In this document: piece after piece, positions 16,958 to 25,807 of the stretch
How the letters are laid out: each line of letters starts with the position of its first letter
How positions within the stretch are numbered: position 1 is the first letter of the stretch
Source of the DNA: a virus
Reading direction: 5' to 3' (one strand)
Virus record (IMG/VR): IMGVR_UViG_3300018424_007835
Coordinates: 45,718-109,717 of that record
DNA length: 64,000 nucleotides
Translations under genes and position numbers: made by a program
The notes under the pieces: generated by a model
Databases searched by the model: none
What the model saw: the letters and a program-made list of their open reading frames with translations, nothing else
What the model was told of the DNA's origin: nothing

Positions 16958-18508
16958 ATGCCGGGAATTAATGTCACCACTGCAGTACGCACTGGTCCTG
17001 TCGGCACTACGGACATCGTATCAGGTCAGGCGTTCATGATTGGTGCAACAGAGCGAGGGCCGGTGGATGAGCCGCTTTTGCTTAGGTCTTTTCAGGACTA
17101 CACCACGTATTATGGTAACTATCAGGCTAATTCGCTGTATATGCATGCGAAGACTTTTTTTGATGAGGGTGGTTCTCGTTTGTATGTGCGTAGGGCGCAT
17201 GCGGGTACGGCGGCTTCAGCAACGGTTGGTTCGCTTGCTTTGAATGACAGCGCATCGTCTGCGACTATGATTGTGGAGGCTAAGACTCCGGGTCCGTGGT
17301 CGGCTAATTTGACTGTTCAGGTGCAGAACAATAGTGATGATAGCAATATTGCTGCTGGTTCGTTTAGGATTTTGATTCGTCTTGATGGTGAGCTTCTTTT
17401 GTCGACTCGGGATTTGGTTGATGTGAGTGATGCTATTAATGTGATTAATTCTTCGTCTGTTAATCATTTGATTGAGGCTTCTGATGATGTTACTTCTTCT
17501 AACAACCCTGATTCGCTGGCGGCGACTGCGCTTTCTACAGGTGTAGCTCCTGCTCCTACTGATACTACGATTGCCGAGGATTTGGTGGGCACCTCTGCGG
17601 GGGCAGTTTCCCGGTATGGGGATGGGGCGTTTAGCCCAAATTTGAAGAGTGGTGCCGTTTTGGCTCCTGAGAATGGTGTGACTGCTGTTTGGGCTGCTCT
17701 GCGTGATCATGCTGTGGCGAATAATCGTATTGCGATTTGTGATTTCAGCTCGGGCGACTCAGCTGCTACTGCTCGTTCGGCTGCGGCAGCCTATTATAGT
17801 GATTCGAGTGCGCACTATATGGCGTTCTACTGGCCTTACGTAAAGGTTCCCGTTCCTAACTCTTCCGAGTTGGCTACTGGCACTTCGGCCCTGATCGGTT
17901 CCACTTTGACTATCGCCCCGTCTTCATATGCGGCTGCTGCGAGGGCACGGGCGGTTCAGGAAGCCACTGGACCTTGGCGTGCGGGTGCCGGTCAGATTTC
18001 TTCGGCTAAGACGATCACTGCGTTGGCTCAGGATGTGACGGCGGCAACGGGTGATATTATGGACAACGCCAGGGTTAATGCTTTGCGTAAGGTTGGCACT
18101 TCTATTCGGGTGTATGGTGCCCGCTCTGTGTCAAATGATGAAACGAACTGGCGGTACATCACTCAGCGAGACACCCTTAACTACATTACGGTTGGGGTTG
18201 CGGACCGAATGGAACAGTACCTGTTTGAAACGGTTGACGCACGAGGAAATCTTTTCGGACGAATTCGTGGTGCGATTAAGGCGTTCCTTGAGCCCATTCG
18301 GGTTGCGGGTGGTCTTTTTGAAGCCTACGATGATGATGGTGTGTTGCTTGATCCTGGCTACAATGTTACGGTCAACAGCACTAATAACCCGACTAGCCAG
18401 CTTGCCACCGGCCTTGTTAAGGCTGATGTTGGTGTGCGTGTGTCTGGTGTGGCGGACCTTATCAATATTACGATTACTAAGAGTAATTTGTCGGCCCCTG
18501 TTATCTAA
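16958..18508 (+). CDS. Contractile tail sheath protein
   Basis: 516 residues. Family hallmarks are the N-terminal MPGINVTTAVRTGPVGTTDI, the IGATERGPVDEPLLLRSFQD strand pair, FFDEGGSRLYVRRAHAG, and the C-terminal conserved domain (INVYG-like TSIRVYGARS, YITQRDTLNYITVGVADRME, FEAYDDDGVLLDPGYNVTVN). The sheath surrounds the tube and contracts to drive it through the cell envelope, which defines the phage as a myovirus. It is followed after 12 bases by the tube gene, the standard order. TTGGAGG precedes ATG 16958. Confidence 0.93.
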   Translation: MPGINVTTAVRTGPVGTTDIVSGQAFMIGATERGPVDEPLLLRSFQDYTTYYGNYQANSLYMHAKTFFDEGGSRLYVRRAHAGTAASATVGSLALNDSASSATMIVEAKTPGPWSANLTVQVQNNSDDSNIAAGSFRILIRLDGELLLSTRDLVDVSDAINVINSSSVNHLIEASDDVTSSNNPDSLAATALSTGVAPAPTDTTIAEDLVGTSAGAVSRYGDGAFSPNLKSGAVLAPENGVTAVWAALRDHAVANNRIAICDFSSGDSAATARSAAAAYYSDSSAHYMAFYWPYVKVPVPNSSELATGTSALIGSTLTIAPSSYAAAARARAVQEATGPWRAGAGQISSAKTITALAQDVTAATGDIMDNARVNALRKVGTSIRVYGARSVSNDETNWRYITQRDTLNYITVGVADRMEQYLFETVDARGNLFGRIRGAIKAFLEPIRVAGGLFEAYDDDGVLLDPGYNVTVNSTNNPTSQLATGLVKADVGVRVSGVADLINITITKSNLSAPVI

Positions 18509-18520
18509 GGAGTATTTTAA

Positions 18521-18970
18521 ATGGCTAAAGCAACTCAGAGGCAAATTGTCGGAGAAATTGCTCCGGTTCTAGATGTCCCAGGGCATTCCCCGGGGCCTCC
18601 TTTTCCGAAGTACTTTGCGACCGTAAGCGGCGGTGAGATTAGCGCTGCTGTTGAGAAAGTTTACGACGGTAATAGCACGTTCCCTGAGGTGCTTTGTGCT
18701 CCTTCAGAGATTGGCGATATTACTGTTAGTAAGTTTTACGACCCTGACGAGGACGCATCGAGGCTTAATCGGCTTCGGCAGCTTGTTGGTATGACTTATT
18801 ATGATGTGAAGGTGTACACGCTGAATTGCGATTTGAAGGAACCGGGTTCGGAGCGGGTGTATGCGAAGGCGCTGCTTGTTGGGCTTACTGAGCCTGATGG
18901 TGATGCTTCGTCGGGTGCCCCGGCTTCGTATTCGTTGACTTTCTCAATCAGTACTGTGGCCGCTGCCTGA
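18521..18970 (+). CDS. Tail tube protein (gp19-like)
   Basis: 149 residues, the usual size of T4 gp19-type tube subunits. It starts right after the sheath gene with AAGGAGT upstream. Features are FPKYFATVSGGEISAAVEKV, DITVSKFYDPDEDASRLNRL and YDVKVYTLNCDLKEPGSERV, ending SYSLTFSISTVAAA, which fit the beta-barrel tube fold. It forms the inner rigid channel for DNA. A probable terminator follows 32 bases after the stop. Confidence 0.87.
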   Translation: MAKATQRQIVGEIAPVLDVPGHSPGPPFPKYFATVSGGEISAAVEKVYDGNSTFPEVLCAPSEIGDITVSKFYDPDEDASRLNRLRQLVGMTYYDVKVYTLNCDLKEPGSERVYAKALLVGLTEPDGDASSGAPASYSLTFSISTVAAA

Positions 18971-19002
18971 TATAGGTAGATAATCATATACAATTGAAAA
19001 TT

Positions 19003-19045
19003 TCCCATCTTGGCTGAGAGTGTTTTTGGCTGGGTGGGATTTTTT
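19003..19045 (+). terminator. Probable rho-independent terminator after the tube gene
   Basis: TCCCATCT (19003-19010) pairs with GGGTGGGA (19032-19039), two pairs being T-G wobbles, followed by a run of six T (19040-19045). The loop is long, so confidence is moderate. Confidence 0.55.
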
Positions 19046-19053
19046 CTGTTTAC

Positions 19054-19082
19054 TTGACGTGTGCCCAGGATTTCTGTATGAT
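19054..19082 (+). promoter_or_regulatory. Promoter of the tail assembly chaperone
   Basis: TTGACG (19054-19059), 17 bases, TATGAT (19077-19082), then six bases to an ATG at 19089. It immediately follows the terminator. Confidence 0.8.
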
Positions 19083-19088
19083 ACTGGT

Positions 19089-19157
19089 ATGCCCGGTACG
19101 CTTTGTCTGCTTACCGTTTTATATGAAAGAGGTATCAAAGATCATGAGTATGAGTGA
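19089..19157 (+). other. Possible leaderless 22-codon leader peptide
   Basis: The ATG at 19089 sits where transcription should start, as in the window's leaderless genes. It opens a 22-codon frame (MPGTLCLLTVLYERGIK...) whose TGA (19155-19157) lies just inside the chaperone gene starting at 19144. It could couple translation of the chaperone. The peptide may have no function of its own. Confidence 0.35.
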
Positions 19158-19674
19158 TGACATTTTAGAGGTTCCTTCTTCTGTGGGTGTCGTTAATCCT
19201 CCGACTGCGACACCGGCCCCGCCTACCCGAGGGTTGACGGTTTTGGATCAGTTGAAGGAAGAGATCGCTAGGGAAGTTACTCGGGACGACATTTTTATTA
19301 ATGTGCCTGAGCGTAAGGGTGTTACTGTTTCGTTTTCCCCAAATATTGCCAATGAGCAGTTGAAGGCGTGGCGGCGTAATGCTACTAATCGGAAGACCGA
19401 TGAAATGGATTCGGTTAAGTTTGCGTGTTACGTGGTTGGGCAAACGGTGACTGGTATTTATTTTAATGATGAGCTTGTGCTTGATGAGCAGGGTAACGCT
19501 GTTACGTTTGCTTCTCCGGTTATGATGGAGATGACGAGGACGGATCGGCCTCTTCCTGATGCTATTCGTGCATTTTATGGGATTGACCCACATTTGGAGG
19601 CTGTTGCTTTGAAGATTTTGGATTATGCGGGTTATGGTGAAGATGTTGATGATGAGGACCCTACGAGGGGCTAG
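19144..19674 (+). CDS. Tail assembly chaperone, short form (gpG-type)
   Basis: 176 residues. ATG 19144 is chosen because GAAAGAGG lies about 10 bases upstream; the frame is open earlier but that part lies in the promoter. A Pro/Thr-rich start (VVNPPTATPAPPTRGLTVL) precedes an alpha/beta domain (VTVSFSPNIANEQLKAWRRN, YVVGQTVTGIYFNDELVL, DRPLPDAIRAFYGIDPHLEA). Position between tube and tape measure, size, and a second overlapping frame at the 3' end are the hallmarks of the G/GT chaperone pair that coats the tape measure during tail assembly. It ends AGG GGC TAG at a probable slip site. Confidence 0.8.
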   Translation: MSMSDDILEVPSSVGVVNPPTATPAPPTRGLTVLDQLKEEIAREVTRDDIFINVPERKGVTVSFSPNIANEQLKAWRRNATNRKTDEMDSVKFACYVVGQTVTGIYFNDELVLDEQGNAVTFASPVMMEMTRTDRPLPDAIRAFYGIDPHLEAVALKILDYAGYGEDVDDEDPTRG

Positions 19675-19865
19675 TTGCGGAGTTAGCAAGTGATGTTCGC
19701 ATCATTTCTGCTGCTCGGCTAGCCGAGGCGTTTTCTACTGATCCTTTGCAAATTTTGGATTGTGATTACCATGAGTGGTTGATCCGTATTGCGGTTGCAA
19801 AAGCTTTAGCTAAGGATCGTGCGGATCAGGACAGAAAACGCCGTAATGTTAGTGGTGGCTACTGA
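19671..19865 (+). CDS. Frameshift extension of the tail assembly chaperone (T part of gpGT)
   Basis: This frame has no start codon, is open from 19656, and encodes LVAELASDVRIISAARLAEA, FSTDPLQILDCDYHEWLIRI, then a basic helix to a TGA at 19865. The DP...D..Y.WL pattern is typical of chaperone extensions. It is in the -1 frame relative to the short form. Re-reading one G at GGGGC just before the TAG (19672-19674), so that GGC in the P-site becomes GGG, joins ...DPTRG to LVAEL, giving a 240-residue GT product. A classic X-XXY-YYZ heptamer is not present. The exact slip site is inferred. Confidence 0.75.
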   Translation, partial: LVAELASDVRIISAARLAEAFSTDPLQILDCDYHEWLIRIAVAKALAKDRADQDRKRRNVSGGY

Positions 19866-19870
19866 TCTGG

Positions 19871-19920
19871 GGCCAGGAATTTCTGTAGAATAACTACAGA
19901 TGTTCCTGGCCTTAGTTTTT
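19871..19920 (+). terminator. Strong terminator between chaperone and tape measure
   Basis: GGCCAGGAA (19871-19879) pairs with TTCCTGGCC (19903-19911), and TCTGTAG (19882-19888) with CTACAGA (19894-19900); then TTAGTTTTT. The tape measure ATG is 11 bases further, leaving no space for a new promoter, so the downstream gene depends on readthrough or antitermination. Confidence 0.82.
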
Positions 19921-19930
19921 GTGAGGAAGT

Positions 19931-22900
19931 ATGGCTGCTGAAGAAAAAGTCATAATTAGGGTTGAAATAGACTCCGATATTAACAATGACCTGCTTAGCA
20001 TTGAACGACGCCTGAAGCGGCTTGAGGGTCGCCAGAAGGAGTTTAATCGTACTTCAGGAAAAACGGATGACAGGCTTCAGAGTATTGCTAAAAACAGTCG
20101 TGGTGTTGCGAAGCACTTAGACGAAGCGGCCGAAGCGACGCAAAAGCTTGATAAGAACACGAATCGGGTTAATCGTCGTTTTGGTGTTATGCGATCTGCG
20201 CTGCGGTCGGTTATTTCTCCTTTGCGAAAATTCATTACCACATTAAGTAAGATTTCTTTTATTGCCTTAGCGGGCCAGGTTGGGTTGTTTGCTGCTGCTT
20301 TAGTGGGTGTCAAGGTGGCGCTATTAACAGGTAGAGCGGCTGTTAGTTTGTATAACACTGCGTTGAAAGGGTTGTCAGTTACTGCTGCTTCTGTGGTTTC
20401 AGGTTTGGCGGTGGCTGCCGCCGCAATTAGGCAGTTTTCTGAAGTTCAGATGGCAGCCAATTTTGGGGGCGGGGCGGCAGGCCGAACTGCTGCTGCTCGA
20501 CTTAGCCGTGGTGTAACCTCACAAGTACGGGGGCTTCTCGGCTCGGAGAACACAGCGGCTATTGTTGGTGCTCTTGCCCGTGGGGGTGTGCGTGGAAATC
20601 AGAATGCTCTCATCAGGCAGTTGTTTAATATTACTGGGGGTGACGGTGCGGCGGCTCAGGCTATTGCACAGGCTTTAGCTGGCAAGGATGTGCGTCAGGC
20701 CCAGAGAGCTGTTGAAGGAGCGGCAGGCTTTCAACAGGGGTCGATGAAGGGGATGAATTTTGACTCTATGGCTGCCCTGCGTCAGTTTGTTGCAGGTGGT
20801 GGGGCTACTGCTGAAGGGTTTTCTTCGCTGGGTGACGACATGGCCCGCTCATTCATTGGCACCATTAAGACAGAATTTGCTGGTGTTGTTGGGTTGTTTG
20901 CTGATATGGGTGAACCGCTTCTTGGCCCGTTCCGTGACGCTTTTGTTCAAATATCCAGAATCATTAAAAGTGATTTGATGGGTATGATGCAGATCATACA
21001 ACGGTTTGGGGCGGAGTCGTTTGCCCCCACGTTGGTGACTATTATTGACAAGACGAGTGAGTTTATTCGCAGTAATATTGTCAATAATTTGCAAGATGTG
21101 GAGCAGATGGGTAAGAACTTTGTGGAGTTCTTCCGTAATGTGCGTGATTTTTTTGGTGGAATTGGTGATGCTTTACGTGCGATGGAGCCTGCTGCGAATG
21201 TTGTGATTGATATGTTTAGGGCTATGGGTGGGGCGGCTGGTGGGCGTGGGTTGTTTAGGGAGTTTAGGGATTTGATTGTTGAGAATGCTGAGGCGTTTGA
21301 GAATTTTGGTGCGGGTATCGGTAACGTTATTGGGGCTGTTTTTGATTTGTTGAAGGGCGGCCAGGCGGGGTTCTTTAATAGTTTGGATCGCATATCTGCG
21401 GTTTTGAATACGGTTGCGTCTGAGTTGGTTCCGGCTATTGGTGAGATTTTGAATGCGATAACTCCTGCGTTGGAGAAGTTGCCTGATTTGGTTTCGGCAA
21501 TTGCTGATGGTTTGGAATTGATTGCGCCTCCGATTGAGTTGTTGGCTAATGCTGTGGCTATGTTGGTTCAGGTTTTGGGGGGGATGGGCGGCATTGGTGG
21601 GTTGTTGGCGCTGGGTGGCTTTGGGGCGTTTAGGAGCTTTAGGGGAGAAGCGCAGCGGAGAGGGATGACCAACCGGATGCTTCTTCAAGAAAGGCAAAGG
21701 AATTTCAGACGGAACGGTGGATTTAGGGGGCTCGTGCGAAGCCAGGGCCTCGGTGGGGTCACCTCTGCAATGGGAATGACGGGGATCGGTCTGGGGCTTA
21801 CGGCTGTGAGTGGGGCGTATGAAAGTGGTAGTACTTCTATGGGCACATTAGGTGGTGCGGCCGGTGGGGCAATGCTTGGTTTCTCTATTGCTGGCCCTCT
21901 TGGTGCTGCCGCTGGGGCTTTAATTGGGGGTATTGCAGGGTACCTTGCAGGGAAGGCGGGTCAGGCCAAGATTGCTGAGGCGACAGCGACGGCAATGCAA
22001 GAACACATCGGGAGCTTACGACTAATAGGCACTCCTGGGGCACTGACGATTGTGGAAACAAAGCAGGCGATTACTGATTTAAGCACACACCGGGATATTA
22101 TTTCCCGGGCTAGGCAGAATCCTGGGATAGAGGATCTTAGGCAAGTTGCGGAAGATATGCGTACCACGACTGACGGCATAGACTTAGCTAGTGCGTTAGA
22201 CACTACTTTTGCTGGCCCGGAGGTAGCTCTTGAAGCAGCTCTGGTGGCCGCAGAGTTTGGCACGACGAACGGTGGGGTTGACATTCGGACTGAGCATATG
22301 AAAAGAGCGCAGATAATTATGGGGCAACGGGCGCAGATGGCGGGCGGTGGCCCGGGGGGTTTGACTGGTGGCATAGGTGCTACCCTGATCGAGGGGGAGT
22401 TCTACCAGGAAGTGCTTAGGTCGGCTGAGATGCTGAAGACCTTTGACAGCCCAGAGTGGAGCGAACTGACAGGTACCCTGCAAGAGCTAGGTATTATTGG
22501 GGAGCACTTTGATGATGAAGAAATATATAAGAATTTACCGCAATACTTGGAGGAGGCCGATGCGGCAATCGGTCGCCTTGAGCAAAATGTTAGAAACTTT
22601 GATAGTAATGTAGGTATGTTGCAAAGCACGCTAGGGCTGACCTCAGAAGCGGTTCAAAGTCTAGCTGCTGATTTAGGGATAAATCTACAAGGAAGGCTAG
22701 ACCAACAAGGTACAGCTTTGCTGATGCAGGCTGCGCTTAATCCAATGGACCGCAATCAGACGTTTTTGCCTGATCTTTCCACGTCTGCTTTGGGGGTGCA
22801 GGAGAGGAACGCTACGGCTAGTGCCATGCTTGAGGCTATTGCTGGGGCAGAGGCAGGCGATCTTAATACGGGTATGATTTCGGATGCGATTCAGGCGTTT

Positions 22901-23623
22901 GCTGCGTATGAGATTGCTTTGGGTAATTCGCCTGATTTGGCTGCTCTTTCTGGTGTTTTTGAGTTGGAGGAGAAGCTACCTCAGCTTACTGGTGGGGATC
23001 CTGAGAAGGAACGTATTCTTCGGGGGCAGATTGAGTCGGCGTATGGGTCGACGTTCCGTCAGATGGAGGAGGAGTATGGTATAGATGCGGGTAGGCTTCG
23101 TACAATTTACGACGAGGCTGGGGGTGGGAGCCGTGGTATTACAGCGCTGGATACTACGCTGGATCAGCGCAAAGATTTTATGGATGCGATTGCTGGTACT
23201 GGGGGGATGGCATTTAAGGAGAGAATGTCGGTTCTGGACGAGGCGTCGGGCGGTGAATTGTATAAGAGTCGCTCACTTCAAGATGCATTCCTGAACAACT
23301 TAGCTACGGAGGGCCGGATGCAGGCTGAACGAGCTTTGCAAGGTGGGACTAGCCTTGCAGACGTAATTGACGCTGCAGCGGGGCAACAATATGGTGAATT
23401 TGATCAGCAGCAGTTTATGACCGACTTTATTTCTATGGAGGCTCCGTTGGATTTAGCACGAAACGACCTGTTATCAAATATTAAAGCTGCCATAGATATG
23501 ACGACAGAGGCAGTCAACGGGATTAACGTGTCTGACCCAGAACGAGGAGGGACAGTCACCGGGATTATAGGTGGTTCGATAGGCGCTAAGGTCGGTGCTG
23601 GCTCGATGAGGCGCTTACCTTAG
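19931..23623 (+). CDS. Tape measure protein
   Basis: 1230 residues, which at about 1.5 A per residue would correspond to a tail of roughly 180 nm. The N-terminal ~100 residues are a charged coiled coil (LLSIERRLKRLEGRQKEF), followed by hydrophobic helices at ~108-175 (ISFIALAGQVGLFAAALVGV and later), further amphipathic helices, Gly-rich hydrophobic stretches near 540-570 and a glycine-zipper segment at ~640-675 (LGAAAGALIGGIAGYLAGKA). The rest is helical. It sits directly after the chaperone pair and before the hub genes, as expected. GAGGAAG precedes ATG 19931. Confidence 0.9.
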   Translation: MAAEEKVIIRVEIDSDINNDLLSIERRLKRLEGRQKEFNRTSGKTDDRLQSIAKNSRGVAKHLDEAAEATQKLDKNTNRVNRRFGVMRSALRSVISPLRKFITTLSKISFIALAGQVGLFAAALVGVKVALLTGRAAVSLYNTALKGLSVTAASVVSGLAVAAAAIRQFSEVQMAANFGGGAAGRTAAARLSRGVTSQVRGLLGSENTAAIVGALARGGVRGNQNALIRQLFNITGGDGAAAQAIAQALAGKDVRQAQRAVEGAAGFQQGSMKGMNFDSMAALRQFVAGGGATAEGFSSLGDDMARSFIGTIKTEFAGVVGLFADMGEPLLGPFRDAFVQISRIIKSDLMGMMQIIQRFGAESFAPTLVTIIDKTSEFIRSNIVNNLQDVEQMGKNFVEFFRNVRDFFGGIGDALRAMEPAANVVIDMFRAMGGAAGGRGLFREFRDLIVENAEAFENFGAGIGNVIGAVFDLLKGGQAGFFNSLDRISAVLNTVASELVPAIGEILNAITPALEKLPDLVSAIADGLELIAPPIELLANAVAMLVQVLGGMGGIGGLLALGGFGAFRSFRGEAQRRGMTNRMLLQERQRNFRRNGGFRGLVRSQGLGGVTSAMGMTGIGLGLTAVSGAYESGSTSMGTLGGAAGGAMLGFSIAGPLGAAAGALIGGIAGYLAGKAGQAKIAEATATAMQEHIGSLRLIGTPGALTIVETKQAITDLSTHRDIISRARQNPGIEDLRQVAEDMRTTTDGIDLASALDTTFAGPEVALEAALVAAEFGTTNGGVDIRTEHMKRAQIIMGQRAQMAGGGPGGLTGGIGATLIEGEFYQEVLRSAEMLKTFDSPEWSELTGTLQELGIIGEHFDDEEIYKNLPQYLEEADAAIGRLEQNVRNFDSNVGMLQSTLGLTSEAVQSLAADLGINLQGRLDQQGTALLMQAALNPMDRNQTFLPDLSTSALGVQERNATASAMLEAIAGAEAGDLNTGMISDAIQAFAAYEIALGNSPDLAALSGVFELEEKLPQLTGGDPEKERILRGQIESAYGSTFRQMEEEYGIDAGRLRTIYDEAGGGSRGITALDTTLDQRKDFMDAIAGTGGMAFKERMSVLDEASGGELYKSRSLQDAFLNNLATEGRMQAERALQGGTSLADVIDAAAGQQYGEFDQQQFMTDFISMEAPLDLARNDLLSNIKAAIDMTTEAVNGINVSDPERGGTVTGIIGGSIGAKVGAGSMRRLP

Positions 23624-23639
23624 ATTGAGGTAATTTATT

Positions 23640-24578
23640 ATGGCTAATAAATTTGTAGCGAAAAGAGTTTTATCTGCCTCTACCGGGCAGACTTCTAACC
23701 CGTTCAGGACCATTAATCCTCCTGAACGGGCTAGGTTGTCCGTTAAAGGGGATGGAAATAAGTATCTTCCGAAAGAGTATACGCCACAAACCGAACGTCC
23801 TATTATTACGCCACCCAGTAGGACACCTGGCGTGATAACGAGGATAGAGAACTTGCCCCAGACCCTGTCGAATGCCAGGGCCTCATGGCCGTCTGGTAGA
23901 CGTGCAGTGTACACAACGGACGCTTTGGGGCGTAAAGTGGTTGCTTCAAATGTTGCGAATGTAGGCCCCATGACAAAAGTTCGGGCGGCGGAGTCTTTGA
24001 CATTAGATAGTATTTTTGTTGAGTTTCCGTTCGGGCCGCAGGACTTGCAACACAGTTCCCACGCTGCTCGTATTCAGCAAGTTCAAAGGCCCGGTTTGCC
24101 CCCGTTGCTGGTAACAGAAGGCAGGTCGTTGCGGGTGTGTTCGTTTAGTGCTACTATAGCTAAGCGGGGTGGCGGCACTGACGCTGCGCTTGTTGAAGGT
24201 ATTTTGGAGAATTTGTCGCTGATGGCAGAAAACGGTGTCACATTAGAATTTGAGTACGGTTTCAGCAAACTTGACTACGATTGTGTTATGACAAATTTGA
24301 CGATGACAGATAGGTATAGGGACCAGAATGGTTATGTTACTCGGGCGGAGGTTTCGATTACGTTAACTGAACGTCCGAGGTTTAATGCGGATGTTAGGGT
24401 TTTGAAAGCAGTGTTTAAGTCTGATGATTTGACTGCTGGTATTCCTGATGGGTCAGGCAACGACAAGGTGATTGACCTAGATCCGAGAATTCAGGCTGAC
24501 TCAAACTTTCGGAAGAAGACGTTTGGCGAGGAGAGACTTAGCCCAGAGCGAGCCGCTGAGCTGGTTGGGCTCCTATAG
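23640..24578 (+). CDS. Baseplate/tail-tube initiator protein
   Basis: 312 residues. The N-terminal ~110 are Pro/Arg-rich and unstructured in appearance. The core reads SIFVEFPFGPQDLQHSSHAA, LVTEGRSLRVCSFSATIAKR, then LTMTDRYRDQNGYVTRAEVS and ITLTERP. The pattern of a tube-like beta domain between tape measure and hub matches the XkdP/gp53-type protein that joins tube and hub, but no LysM motif is seen. It starts 17 bases after the tape measure with GAGGTAA upstream. Confidence 0.65.
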   Translation: MANKFVAKRVLSASTGQTSNPFRTINPPERARLSVKGDGNKYLPKEYTPQTERPIITPPSRTPGVITRIENLPQTLSNARASWPSGRRAVYTTDALGRKVVASNVANVGPMTKVRAAESLTLDSIFVEFPFGPQDLQHSSHAARIQQVQRPGLPPLLVTEGRSLRVCSFSATIAKRGGGTDAALVEGILENLSLMAENGVTLEFEYGFSKLDYDCVMTNLTMTDRYRDQNGYVTRAEVSITLTERPRFNADVRVLKAVFKSDDLTAGIPDGSGNDKVIDLDPRIQADSNFRKKTFGEERLSPERAAELVGLL

Positions 24579-24586
24579 GAAATTGT

Positions 24587-25774
24587 ATGTCTACATATCT
24601 TGAAGCACTTACAGTTGGGGAAGTTGACGACGAAACCCAAATTGACATACGATCACACGTAATATCAATGCAATATGACTTAACTTCGAATCAGGTTAGC
24701 CAGCTCGACCTACAATTATATGACGAAGACTTTCGAATGCACAACAGCAACTACTTTATGGTAGGCCGGAGAATTGGGTTTAACGGAGTTGCGTTTGAAA
24801 TAGCGGCAGTATCTTTATCTTTCGGCAACATTTCAACTGTTAAAGTCACAGCACGCAGTCAGGCAATGCAGGAAATGCGCAGAGATAAGCGCACACAGAC
24901 GTGGAACAAAGTAAGCCCATCGCAGGTTGCTGCAGATATTGGTGCCGCTTTGGGGATGCAACTTTTTATTGAACCTTCCCCTCAGGTGCCTACCATTACT
25001 AAAGAAAAATCTGAGAATCAAGAAGAATCTTCATACGATATGTTGCAGCGACTTGCCCGAGAGTTAGAGTACTTATTTTTTGAAGCCCATAACACCCTGT
25101 TTTTTACATCACCAGAATTTTTGTTGGATCAACAGGCGGCGGGTGGTAATCAGATTGAACTCAAGGTTGGCGCAGCTGAAACCCAGTCCGATAAATGGCC
25201 GGTGTCTACAATTTCGCTTCGCAGAACCGCAGACGGTTCTGCAGCCGCCACTTTTTCGGCGTCACTTATTAAAACTGTGGGATCAGTAAGCTTGTTCCCG
25301 GGCACGGTTGTTGTGTTTAGTGGGGCGTCAACATTTAATCAAATGCGCTTTATTCTTGAGCGGGTGTCGTTTGATGCAACAGAGTCTGGGCTTGTAAGCA
25401 TTTCGGGGTCAACCCCTGAGGATGCTGAAGAAATGTTTTGTATACTACAAACCTTTGAACCAGGCTCTACTGGTCAATGTGTTGGCCGCATCCAACAGGC
25501 GGTTAACGCTAACGAAACAAACGTTTGGGACGCTGACACTACCCGGCAGGTGGCGAGTTTCCAATCTCTTAATGGACTCCCCCAGGACGGAACGTGGGGG
25601 GCAGATGATTGGGCGATGATTAAGGGAGATTACGAGAAGCCCCCTCGCCCAGCTGGGACTAAACGACGAAGGCGTAATCCGACGGATTGGTCGGTTATTG
25701 ATTTCCCGCCGCTTGATCCTGCCCCACCGCCCCCTCCCCCCCGATACGCCCCAGTTCCGGTTGCCTTCTATTAA
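24587..25774 (+). CDS. Baseplate hub protein (gp27/gpD-like) with peptidoglycan-binding domain
   Basis: 395 residues. The N-terminal three quarters resemble hub proteins of the late-control D/XkdQ type: ISMQYDLTSNQVSQLDLQLY, KVSPSQVAADIGAALGMQLF, YDMLQRLARELEYLFFEAHN, TISLRRT. Residues ~290-345 (CVGRIQQAVNANETNVWDAD, TTRQVASFQSLNGLPQDGTW, GADDW) form a PG_binding_1 domain, after which comes a basic and poly-Pro tail (DPAPPPPPPRYAP). A hub that carries its own peptidoglycan-binding module suggests contact with a cell wall when the tail contracts. It lies next to the spike gene. Confidence 0.75.
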   Translation: MSTYLEALTVGEVDDETQIDIRSHVISMQYDLTSNQVSQLDLQLYDEDFRMHNSNYFMVGRRIGFNGVAFEIAAVSLSFGNISTVKVTARSQAMQEMRRDKRTQTWNKVSPSQVAADIGAALGMQLFIEPSPQVPTITKEKSENQEESSYDMLQRLARELEYLFFEAHNTLFFTSPEFLLDQQAAGGNQIELKVGAAETQSDKWPVSTISLRRTADGSAAATFSASLIKTVGSVSLFPGTVVVFSGASTFNQMRFILERVSFDATESGLVSISGSTPEDAEEMFCILQTFEPGSTGQCVGRIQQAVNANETNVWDADTTRQVASFQSLNGLPQDGTWGADDWAMIKGDYEKPPRPAGTKRRRRNPTDWSVIDFPPLDPAPPPPPPRYAPVPVAFY

Positions 25775-25790
25775 TGGCATTCTGTATGAT
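25761..25790 (+). promoter_or_regulatory. Probable promoter of the spike/fibre gene
   Basis: TTGCCT (25761-25766), 18 bases, TATGAT (25785-25790), then GGGAGAGG and ATG 25808. The -35 lies in the end of the hub gene. Confidence 0.55.
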
Positions 25791-25807
25791 AAGGGAGAGG
25801 TGCTAAT

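Noticed and set aside
19054-19143. Chaperone start at the upstream in-frame TTG or ATG
   Set aside because: The TTG lies in the -35 of the promoter; ATG 19123 has no ribosome site. ATG 19144 has GAAAGAGG.
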